From: Pirellulaceae bacterium
GTDB taxonomy: Bacteria; Planctomycetota; Planctomycetia; Pirellulales; Pirellulaceae
DNA: 64,000 nucleotides
Direction: 5' to 3'
Assembly (NCBI GenBank): GCA_020852965.1
Contig: JADYZV010000009.1
Coordinates: 1 to 64,000, forward strand
The notes under the pieces: generated by a model
Databases searched by the model: none
Seen by the model: only the letters and a program-made list of their open reading frames with translations
What the model was told of the DNA's origin: nothing
Translations under genes and position numbers: made by a program
Shown here: positions 55,333 to 64,000 of the stretch, piece after piece
Position numbering within the stretch: position 1 is the first letter of the stretch
Layout of the letters: every line of letters starts with the position of its first letter

Positions 55333-55394
55333 TGGACGAGCCTACGAGTCCCAGCTACATAGCGAACCAAACCGACTCGTAACCTCATCCACGA
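55329..55394. repeat. Split R3 palindrome
   Basis: GTAGTGGACGAGCCTACGAG at 55329, overlapping the stop codon of the first small membrane gene, and its partner GACTCGTAACCTCATCCAC at 55374 are separated by about 22 bases. This is a diverged, split version of the R3 hairpin. Confidence 0.65.
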
Positions 55395-55492
55395 CATCCA
55401 ACGGAATCGCAACCTCGTCTGCTACCTTAAAATCAAGTCCTGAGAAGCACTAGCTCGATTTTGAAATCCTGCCCCCGAGAAACGCCGAATCC

Positions 55493-55897
55493 GTGAGCAC
55501 TCCCTTCAGAAATTCGTTGGTTATCACCCTGCTGATCGTCGCAGCGGCCTGGATCAGCTACCGTGCGACAATTAGCCACGATGCCAATTCTAACCCTAAG
55601 CCGGCAGTGGTAGCAGCCTTAGTAACGCTGTTCGCTACGCTGCCGCCTCTCTATTTCAGGCGCTTATTATCCAACGGCGCCGCAAATCAGCTCGCCGTCG
55701 TCGCTTGGCGAATGGCAATCATGCTACCGGCGTTGGCAATAGCCGCCCGTTACTCGGGAGATGAAAGAAAATGCTATCTGATTGCATTACTGGCCTGTTA
55801 TTTCGTTTCGCTGCCATTAGAATCTTGGATTCTCATTCGCGACGTACGGCGATACCAGGATTCGAGCACGCAAGCGGACAACTCGCGAGTGTCTTGA
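55493..55897 (+). CDS. ATP synthase subunit I-like membrane protein
   Basis: This 134-residue protein starts with GTG at 55493. It has four predicted membrane helices (SLVITLLIVAAAWISY, VAALVTLFATLPPLYF, MAIMLPALAIAARY, LIALLACYFVSLPLESW) and no signal peptide. Its place just before atpB and the four-helix plan fit an AtpI/AtpR-like accessory protein. The sequence is weakly conserved in that family, so the name rests mostly on context. Confidence 0.6.
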   Translation: MSTPFRNSLVITLLIVAAAWISYRATISHDANSNPKPAVVAALVTLFATLPPLYFRRLLSNGAANQLAVVAWRMAIMLPALAIAARYSGDERKCYLIALLACYFVSLPLESWILIRDVRRYQDSSTQADNSRVS

Positions 55898-55939
55898 GTC
55901 GATAAACCTAGTCCCGCCAGATCCCCCAGAGCGACTTCC

Positions 55940-57280
55940 ATGGCCTCCGACCCAATCCTGCACATCAAAGACAGCTACTACTTTGATGTGCCGCGCAAAC
56001 TGTACCGAGTCCGATACGACTCTCCTGAGCAGATCGCCGATCATGTCGGACCGTGGGCGGTTCGCAATGATGCCGACTATCAGTCGTGGGAAGCGGATCG
56101 TTTTATCGATGAACTTGGAGAAATCATCGGTGACAAGGATGCCCTGGCGGGCGCCAAGCAGGCTTGGTTGGATTGGCAACACGCCGATCCTCGTCGCCAC
56201 GGTCGCCCATTTGATCAATACGTTACTGACGCACTTGGCGAGCTTCGGGTGACTGCCGCGGATTGGGCCAAGGGGGTACAACCCAAGCCACGCGATCCCG
56301 CACAGGATTACTTGTCGCACAAACCCAATGCACAGCTCGACTGGATGGTCAAGCTGACCAGCGATCCCGCGAAAAATGCCGAGTGGACAAAAGTTCGCCA
56401 GCAGATGGACACACACGAGGTGCTCGACGAATACACTTCGAGCCCGCGCGGCCACTGGTCCGAGGCTAAGCTATCCGAGTACAACCACCACTTGTCTGGT
56501 AAAGTATTCATCCCCCAGCCATTGGGCACCTTGCGCAACGCCTACGAGAAACAATCGGGCTTTGCGATTTCGCGTTACATGGTTATTGAAGTTGTCGTCG
56601 CCCTCATCATTCTGCTGCTATTTACGTGGTTAGCGGGGCGCATCAAAAAGGGTGGTGCGCCCAAAGGTAAGATCTGGAATTTCTTCGAGAGCTTTTTGAC
56701 ATTTATCAAAACCGATATCGTCGAAAAGGGTATCGATCCGCATGACTCCCCCAAGTTCATGCCACTGTTCTGGACGCTGTTCCTATTCATTTTGGGTTGC
56801 AACCTGATGGGCATGTTACCCTGGGTTGGCTCCCCCACCGCCGCATTGGCGCTGACGGTAGTGCTGGCGTTGATCGTGTTCCTGATTGGAACGGTGTTGG
56901 GCATCAAGAAATTTGGCGTGGCGGGCTACCTGAAAAGCCTCTGTCCGGAGTTGGGATTGCCGATATACCTGGCGGTGATCGTCGTGCCGATCGTCTGGCT
57001 GATCGAATTCGGGTCGCTGTTTATTAAGCACGGTATCTTGGCTATTCGACTTTTGGCCAATATGGTGGCAGGCCACTTAGTGATCCTGGGGATCATGGGT
57101 TTGGCCTTCGGTGCGCACGCGGTCGATATGCACGTCGGATCGTGGACAGCCTTGTCGATCGTGGCGGGCTTTGGAACCGTGGTCATCAGCCTGCTGGAAC
57201 TGTTCGTCGCCTTCCTCCAGGCCTATGTGTTTACCTTGCTGGCGGCCATGTTTATCGGTAGCGCCACCCACGGTCATTGA
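55940..57280 (+). CDS. atpB: F-type ATP synthase subunit a with long N-terminal extension
   Basis: This 446-residue protein compares with about 250-270 in most bacteria. The first 210 residues are hydrophilic. The usual a subunit begins at the first membrane helix near 214 (YMVIEVVVALIILLLF). The proton-channel arginine is R370 in AIRLLANMVAGH. In the known topology the N-terminus lies on the periplasmic side, so the extension should be a periplasmic domain. Its sequence (SDPILHIKDSYYFDVP, KDALAGAKQAWLDWQH) does not match a known fold for me. No signal peptide precedes it. It forms the ion path with the c-ring. Confidence 0.92.
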   Translation: MASDPILHIKDSYYFDVPRKLYRVRYDSPEQIADHVGPWAVRNDADYQSWEADRFIDELGEIIGDKDALAGAKQAWLDWQHADPRRHGRPFDQYVTDALGELRVTAADWAKGVQPKPRDPAQDYLSHKPNAQLDWMVKLTSDPAKNAEWTKVRQQMDTHEVLDEYTSSPRGHWSEAKLSEYNHHLSGKVFIPQPLGTLRNAYEKQSGFAISRYMVIEVVVALIILLLFTWLAGRIKKGGAPKGKIWNFFESFLTFIKTDIVEKGIDPHDSPKFMPLFWTLFLFILGCNLMGMLPWVGSPTAALALTVVLALIVFLIGTVLGIKKFGVAGYLKSLCPELGLPIYLAVIVVPIVWLIEFGSLFIKHGILAIRLLANMVAGHLVILGIMGLAFGAHAVDMHVGSWTALSIVAGFGTVVISLLELFVAFLQAYVFTLLAAMFIGSATHGH

Positions 57281-57396
57281 CCTGGTCAAGACCAGAGTTA
57301 CCCCGAATTAAAGCGCACGCGTCCGCGAGCGAGTTAAAAACCGTTTTGGAATTACAAGTTACACTTCGCAACTTACACTTACCTTTCGTTCTTTGA

Positions 57397-57690
<294 letters not shown>

Positions 57691-57775
57691 GAAGTTGCCT
57701 TGCAGGGGAGTGCAAAATCGCTCCCCGCAGCCACCTCTTCCTCCAATCCCCCTCAGCACAGGTTGTTCAGGCATC

Positions 57776-58600
57776 ATGAATCGCATGTATCGTTTCCATT
57801 TCACAGCGCTGGCCGCATTGCTGCTCCTGGCAGTTGCATCGTCGACAGCGATTGCGCAAGACGGCGACAAGCCACCGGCACCCGCACCGACTGCGGCCGA
57901 GGTCGCCGATGCGGCGGAAGTAACTGTCGCCGATGCGGCGGAAGTAACTGTCGCGGCTGACGTTGAAACGGACGACGCACATGCAACGGAACTACCTGCT
58001 GCCGTCGACACGGCGACAACCGACGACCACGCGAGCACGGCGCCGGACCACGCAGCCGACCACGGCGATAACGATCCAACCCATGCCAATGTGTCGGACG
58101 TCACCTACGAGGTGATTGACTGGCGGACCGACTTAGCGTTTTTTAGCGCCATCGTGTTTGCCCTACTGCTGGTCGTGCTCACCGCGACGGCTTGGAAACC
58201 CATTTTGCAAGGGCTGGAGAAACGCGAGCGTGGCATTGCTGATAACATTTCGCGGGCGGAAAAAGCCGCCAGCGAAGCGGCTGACAAGCTGGCTCAATAC
58301 GAAGCCAAGCTGGCCGCTGCGGCTGAAGAGTCACAGCGGATCGTAGCCGAAGCTCGTAAAGATGCCGAGGCAGCCGGTCAAAAGCTGATTGCCGCAGCCC
58401 AAGAGGAAGCGGCCCGTTCACGCGATCGAGCCGTGGCGGATATCGAATCGGCCAAGCGTGTCGCTCTGAGTGAATTGGCTGCGCAGTCGACCGACCTCGC
58501 CATGTCTCTGGCCCAACGTGTCGTCGGACGCGAAGTTCGCGCCGAGGATCACCAAGGTTTGATTCAAGACATGTTGACCAAGTTGCCAAGCCAGAATTGA
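57776..58600 (+). CDS. atpF: F-type ATP synthase subunit b with signal peptide and acidic/His-rich extension
   Basis: This protein has 274 residues from ATG 57776, chosen because it opens directly with a signal peptide (about 1-27, ending AIAQD). The usual b subunit has about 160 residues. Residues about 28-105 are rich in Ala, Asp, Glu, His and Thr and include a perfect 24-bp DNA repeat. The membrane helix (about 115-135, FFSAIVFALLLVVLTATAW) and the long helical stalk then follow. The extension should be periplasmic, as for the a subunit. Its His/Asp content could bind metal, but that is speculation. The stalk part looks normal. Confidence 0.9.
   Translation: MNRMYRFHFTALAALLLLAVASSTAIAQDGDKPPAPAPTAAEVADAAEVTVADAAEVTVAADVETDDAHATELPAAVDTATTDDHASTAPDHAADHGDNDPTHANVSDVTYEVIDWRTDLAFFSAIVFALLLVVLTATAWKPILQGLEKRERGIADNISRAEKAASEAADKLAQYEAKLAAAAEESQRIVAEARKDAEAAGQKLIAAAQEEAARSRDRAVADIESAKRVALSELAAQSTDLAMSLAQRVVGREVRAEDHQGLIQDMLTKLPSQN
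57902..57949 (+). repeat. Perfect 24-bp tandem repeat within atpF
   Basis: Two identical 24-base units, starting GTCGCCGATGCGGCGG at 57902 and 57926, encode VADAAEVT twice. The repeat is in frame, so a change in copy number would keep the protein readable. Confidence 0.95.
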
Positions 58601-58649
58601 TTTCTTCTCCTGAACTACAGACAACTGCCACTAGCCCATAGCCTCGCTC

Positions 58650-59270
58650 ATGACCGACACACCACAACACGAGACCGCTCTAGACGGCGACCAACAGCAG
58701 GTCGGTGCTCTGTACGCCAAAGCTCTACTCGGCTCCGCCGGTGGTTCGGTCGATGAGATCGTGGCTGAATTGGAAGCAGTAGTCAGCGAATGCCTCGGCA
58801 AGCATCCGCAGTTGGAACAAGCGCTTGCCTCGCCACGCATTTCACTAGAACAAAAAGAAACCATGCTCGATCGAATCTTCAATGGAAGAGTCGACGGGAA
58901 ACTACTCAACTTCCTAAAGATCCTGTGTCGCCGTGGCCGCATCGATTCGCTGCGAGCGATTCAGGTGTCCGCCACCGTGATGCGGGAAGAACAACTGGGC
59001 AAACAACGCGTCACGGTCACCACGGCGCAGACGCTCGGCGACGAGCAGCGCGAGCAGATCAAACACCGTCTGCGCGATGCTTTCGGTATTGAAGCGATCT
59101 TGCTTGAAGTCGTCGACGAGTCGTTATTGGGGGGTATCGTGCTACGCATTGGCGACAAAGTGCTCGACGGGAGCGTCCTGGGGAAACTTCAGTCGATTCG
59201 TACCGCAGTGGCTAGTGGTGTCCAGAATGCAATTCGCGATCGCTACGAATCGCTCCTCTCCAGCTCGTAA
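58650..59270 (+). CDS. atpH: F-type ATP synthase subunit delta (OSCP)
   Basis: This 206-residue protein has a helical N-terminal half (ALYAKALLGSAGGSVDEIVAE, SPRISLEQKETMLDRIF) and the more beta-like C-terminal part ending with the conserved GGIVLRIGDKVLDGSVLGKL. This is the OSCP fold that links F1 to the stalk. Length is slightly above the usual 175-180, with an acidic N-terminal stretch. It lies 49 bases after atpF. Confidence 0.93.
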   Translation: MTDTPQHETALDGDQQQVGALYAKALLGSAGGSVDEIVAELEAVVSECLGKHPQLEQALASPRISLEQKETMLDRIFNGRVDGKLLNFLKILCRRGRIDSLRAIQVSATVMREEQLGKQRVTVTTAQTLGDEQREQIKHRLRDAFGIEAILLEVVDESLLGGIVLRIGDKVLDGSVLGKLQSIRTAVASGVQNAIRDRYESLLSSS

Positions 59271-59376
59271 ATCGTAGATTTCCTAAGCGAACGTGTGCAA
59301 TGGCCCAGCGTCGCACCAACAACTAAAACAAATTACATATTAACTTTCACATCCAACAGTTTTCAGGGTCGGCGCT

Positions 59377-60885
59377 ATGAAGTTCAACTCGGACGAAATC
59401 GCCTCGGTGATTCAAAAAGAAATTGAGACGTTCGAGAATCAAATGGACGTCCGCGAGGTCGGTACGGTCCTCGAGGTTAGCGATGGTATCGCTCGCGTGT
59501 ACGGTCTCTCCGGCGTCATGGCTGGGGAGATGGTGCAGTTCCCCAGCGGTGTTATCGGGCTGGCCTTTAACCTCGAAGAAAACTCGGTTGGGATCATCAT
59601 TCTCGGTGACTACCTAGCGATCAACGAAGGGGACGAAGTCAAAGCGCTCGGCAAACTGCTGTCGGTTCCCGTCGGTGAAGGTGTTATCGGTCGTGTGCTC
59701 GATCCCTTGGGCAACCCGCTCGATGGTCGAGGCCCCGTCGAATCGACCGAACAGCGTCCGGTTGAAGTAATCGCCACAGGCGTTTCCGAGCGTCAACCAG
59801 TTCACGAGCCCCTGCAGACCGGTATCAAGTGTATCGACGCGATGACTCCGGTCGGTCGCGGACAGCGCGAGTTAATCATCGGCGACCGCAAGACCGGTAA
59901 GACGGCCGTCGCCATCGATGCCATCATCAATCAAAAGGGGACCGGCGTTAAGTGTTTCTACGTCGCCATCGGTCAAAAGGATTCGTCGGTCGCCCTGGTG
60001 ATCGAAGCCTTGCGCAAGTACGGTGCGATGGACTACACCACCGTCATCGTGTCGGGAGCCAGCACGCCCGCTCCGCTGCAATACATCGCTCCCTACTCGG
60101 GTACCGCCATGGCCGAACACTTCATGTTCAACGGCCAACACGCGCTGGTCGTCTATGACGACTTGAGCAAACAGGCGGTTGCCTATCGCCAGCTATCGCT
60201 GTTGATGCGGCGCCCACCCGGCCGCGAAGCATTTCCCGGTGACGTGTTCTATTGTCACAGTCGCCTGCTCGAACGCTCGGCCAAGCTGTCGAAGGAACTC
60301 GGTGGCGGTTCCATAACCAGCCTGCCAATCATCGAAACCCAAGAAGGTGAAGTTTCGGCCTACATTCCCACCAATGTGATATCGATCACCGACGGACAGA
60401 TCTACTTGCAACCCGACTTGTTCTTCAAAGGCATTCGCCCAGCGATGAATGCGGGGATTTCCGTATCCCGCGTAGGTGGTGCTGCTCAGATCAAAGCCAT
60501 GAAGAAAGTGGCCGGTGGCCTGCGTCTCGACTTGGCTTCGTTCCGCGAATTGGAAGCTTTTGCCCAGTTGGGAACCGATCTCGATCCCGCCACACAAGCT
60601 CGGCTGGATCGCGGCTACCGCATGGTCGAATTGCTCAAACAAGCCCAGTACAAACCGCTTAGCGTCTACCAACAAATCGTCAGCATCTATGCCGCCACCC
60701 GGGGCCACATGGATGATGTGCCGGTGACCAAGATTGCCGACTTCGAAACCAAATTGCTCGACTTCATGCGCGATCGCAAGAGTGATGTAATGAGCAAACT
60801 CGAACAATCCAATGATTTGACCGAAGAGATCGAAAACGGAATTAAAGCCGCCATCGCCGAATTCAAACAAGGATACAAGGCTTAA
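59377..60885 (+). CDS. atpA: F-type ATP synthase subunit alpha
   Basis: This 502-residue protein has the normal length. The non-catalytic nucleotide site has the P-loop GDRKTGKTA, the alpha signature region [17 protein letters not shown] and the arginine of SVSR. The N-terminal barrel starts near [17 protein letters not shown]. It is the best-conserved gene of the operon. It lies about 105 bases after atpH and five bases before atpG. Confidence 0.97.
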   Translation: MKFNSDEIASVIQKEIETFENQMDVREVGTVLEVSDGIARVYGLSGVMAGEMVQFPSGVIGLAFNLEENSVGIIILGDYLAINEGDEVKALGKLLSVPVGEGVIGRVLDPLGNPLDGRGPVESTEQRPVEVIATGVSERQPVHEPLQTGIKCIDAMTPVGRGQRELIIGDRKTGKTAVAIDAIINQKGTGVKCFYVAIGQKDSSVALVIEALRKYGAMDYTTVIVSGASTPAPLQYIAPYSGTAMAEHFMFNGQHALVVYDDLSKQAVAYRQLSLLMRRPPGREAFPGDVFYCHSRLLERSAKLSKELGGGSITSLPIIETQEGEVSAYIPTNVISITDGQIYLQPDLFFKGIRPAMNAGISVSRVGGAAQIKAMKKVAGGLRLDLASFRELEAFAQLGTDLDPATQARLDRGYRMVELLKQAQYKPLSVYQQIVSIYAATRGHMDDVPVTKIADFETKLLDFMRDRKSDVMSKLEQSNDLTEEIENGIKAAIAEFKQGYKA

Positions 60886-60890
60886 TACTC

Positions 60891-61811
60891 ATGGCCAACA
60901 TTCGAGAACTCGACAAGCGGCGCAAGTCCATTCGCAACATTCGCAAGATTACGCGAACCATGGAATTGATCGCTACTGCGCGATTCAAGAAGGCTATGGA
61001 CCGCGCCTCGGCAGCCAACGACTACACCCAGCGGATCACCGCCATCGTTCGCGATCTGGCCGCTGCAGGATTGGAGGTCTCCCACCCACTGCTGGCCGAA
61101 CGCCCCGAGATAAAATCGTCGACGATTCTGATGTTGACCAGCAATCGTGGCTTGTGTGGCGGATACAACGGTTCCGTAATTCGCGCCGCCGTGCAGCGTC
61201 GCAACGAGCTCAGCGATAGCAGTGACTCGTTTCGCTTCGAGATCAGTGGCAAACGCGGTATTGCCGCCATGAAATTTCGCAACGTGGCGATCGATCAGAT
61301 GTACACCAACTTCGAAGACCAACCCGCCTTTGGCGAGGTGGCCAAAATTGCCGATCGATTGATGGAAGAGTTCACCACCGGTCGCATGGATCGCTTAGAC
61401 GTAGCCTACACTCGCTTTGTCAGCGTTTCCAAGCAAATAACTACCGTGGAAACATTGCTGCCGTTTTCGCAGCCCAAGCCTGAAGACGAGCCACTCGCTG
61501 GCGGTGCGGCAGGCGCGGCAAGCGGCAGCACAAGCGGCCATGTGGCCAAGAACGATTACGAGTTCCTGCCTTCGGCCGAATCGATCCTAGAAGAGGTAGT
61601 ACCTGCCAGTTTCCGAGTCAAGTTGTTCAAGTGCTTCCTCGATGCCGCAGTTAGCGAACAAATCGCTCGGATGGTCGCCATGAAAAGCGCCACCGAAAAC
61701 GCTGGTGATATTATCAAACAACTGTCGACCACCTTCAACCGCGCCCGTCAATCGAAGATTACTCAAGAAATCATGGAAATCATCGGCGGCGTGGAAGCCC
61801 TCGAAGCCTAA
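60891..61811 (+). CDS. atpG: F-type ATP synthase subunit gamma
   Basis: This 306-residue protein shows the conserved N-terminal helix ANIRELDKRRKSIRNIRKIT with the METIA-type segment MELIATARFKKA, and the C-terminal helix ending ARQSKITQEIMEIIGG. An insertion rich in Gly, Ala and Ser (about 204-222, GGAAGAASGSTSGH) enlarges the globular part relative to the usual 286-290 residues. It rotates within the alpha/beta ring. It is followed by a 140-base gap holding two R1 palindromes. Confidence 0.96.
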   Translation: MANIRELDKRRKSIRNIRKITRTMELIATARFKKAMDRASAANDYTQRITAIVRDLAAAGLEVSHPLLAERPEIKSSTILMLTSNRGLCGGYNGSVIRAAVQRRNELSDSSDSFRFEISGKRGIAAMKFRNVAIDQMYTNFEDQPAFGEVAKIADRLMEEFTTGRMDRLDVAYTRFVSVSKQITTVETLLPFSQPKPEDEPLAGGAAGAASGSTSGHVAKNDYEFLPSAESILEEVVPASFRVKLFKCFLDAAVSEQIARMVAMKSATENAGDIIKQLSTTFNRARQSKITQEIMEIIGGVEALEA

Positions 61812-61822
61812 CCCTATAGTAG

Positions 61823-63397
<1,575 letters not shown>

Positions 63398-63410
63398 TTA
63401 GCACTGTTGC

Positions 63411-63436
63411 TTAATGTGGCTCGACGCTCCGCGTCG
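63411..63436. repeat. R2-family hairpin just after a stop codon
   Basis: TTAATGTGGCTCGACGCTCC and the partner GCGTCG begin 14 bases after the atpD stop. The stem is CGACGC-TCC-GCGTCG. This is the fourth R2 copy, with the AATGTGG end nearest the gene as for the copies at 3387 and 37884. Confidence 0.8.
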
Positions 63437-63635
63437 TGAATCCTTGGCGCACTCAATTAGGCCGTAATGAGCACCGCGCTGTTGCGGTGGCCTAGCATTT
63501 TGTTTCGCGAGTTCACGACGCTGCGGAATAATTTGCTGTCATCATTTCATTTACCATTTACATCACTCCACGCCGTAACAGCCGCGGAGCTCGCTCGCGA
63601 GCCCTCCCATTACCGTCCATTCGCCAGAGTCTACT

Positions 63636-64000
63636 ATGAGTACTATCCAATGCGTCGTCGTAACCCCTGAACGCACCGAACTGGATGTCCAAGCCGAGTC
63701 GGTAACGGTTCCGCTCTTCGATGGCGAAATGGGAATACTCAAAGGGCACAGCCCCTTGGTCGGTAGACTCGGCTATGGCCTGCTGCGCATCAAGAGTGCA
63801 GGCAGCTCACAGAACTACTTTGTGGAAGGTGGCTTTGTCCAAGTCGCCGACAATGTGGTGTCGGTACTAACCGACAATGTAGTCGACGCCAGCCAGCTCA
63901 ATAGCACCGCTGCTGCTCAGGCCATGCACGACGCCTTGGCGCTCCCTACCGATCTGCCCGAGCTCAAAACGACGCGCGACAAGGCAATCGACCGCGCCCG
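63636..64000 (+). CDS. atpC: F-type ATP synthase subunit epsilon, truncated by the window edge
   Basis: ATG 63636 opens STIQCVVVTPERTELDVQ, followed by SVTVPLFDGEMGILKGHSPLVGRL, the epsilon beta-sandwich plan. At least 121 residues are visible. The C-terminal helices begin near PTDLPELKTTRDKAI. The gene is complete at its start but runs past 64000, so its end is unknown. It closes the operon in the usual atpD-atpC order, with an unusually long gap of about 240 bases. Confidence 0.95.
   Translation, partial: MSTIQCVVVTPERTELDVQAESVTVPLFDGEMGILKGHSPLVGRLGYGLLRIKSAGSSQNYFVEGGFVQVADNVVSVLTDNVVDASQLNSTAAAQAMHDALALPTDLPELKTTRDKAIDRA

Overview
The window looks like a chromosomal segment of a planctomycete, most likely of the Pirellula/Rhodopirellula side of the phylum. 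The evidence is the mix of protein types: a giant surface protein that starts with the planctomycete LEPR-like N-terminal signature (ALEHRIVLTYGAP) and ends in a dockerin-like repeat, a PEP-CTERM protein, ASPIC/UnbV-VCBS proteins beside a multiheme cytochrome, M50-HlyD fusion proteins, and an F-type ATP synthase whose a and b subunits carry long extensions. No rRNA, tRNA, CRISPR array, phage or intact insertion sequence was seen.

Layout. 0.1-8.3 kb: a hybrid histidine kinase, then a minus-strand export-type operon (HlyD adaptor, GAF-like/HlyD adaptor, M50 metallopeptidase/HlyD fusion). 9-18.2 kb: a plus-strand electron-transfer or surface cluster (TPR-VCBS-ASPIC protein, membrane pentaheme cytochrome, second ASPIC/UnbV protein). 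18.2-22.8 kb: a TolC-like outer-membrane protein with a possible small gene in front, and a PAS-GGDEF-HD protein. 23.6-35.5 kb: a Gly/Tyr-rich secreted protein, then a 10.4-kb gene for a 3461-residue beta-propeller/Calx-beta/dockerin protein followed at once by a small PEP-CTERM protein whose fold looks cohesin-like. 35.6-49.2 kb: mostly housekeeping and metabolism (SMP-30 lactonase, IscA-type Fe-S carrier, nucleotidyltransferase-like protein, double-thioredoxin protein, CobL, PIG-L deacetylase, sugar isomerase/epimerase), a RegB/RegA-type redox two-component pair, a TPR protein and a Wza-type polysaccharide export lipoprotein. 49.5-54.5 kb: TadE/TadG/TadE pseudopilin genes, LarE and a lysine-rich DUF4912 protein. 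55-64 kb: the ATP synthase operon in the order two small membrane proteins, atpB-E-F-H-A-G-D-C, with atpC running off the right edge.

How it fits together. The adaptor/metallopeptidase operon and the TolC-like protein could form one envelope-spanning export route. The giant protein and its PEP-CTERM neighbour look like a secreted ligand and its surface anchor. The CRTAC1-type proteins and the cytochrome are probably one respiratory unit. These three links are inferences from gene order and domain content.

Intergenic DNA is rich in small repeats. At least four palindromic families recur (R1 to R4 below), and two copies of a roughly 265-300 bp MITE-like element lie at 13.0 kb and 41.4 kb in opposite orientation. 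A five-unit tandem array of hairpins is followed by a near-ideal 45-nt hairpin around 37.4-37.8 kb. Most start codons lack a strong Shine-Dalgarno sequence, and several genes use GTG or TTG. Start choices are therefore often based on signal peptides and neighbour spacing.
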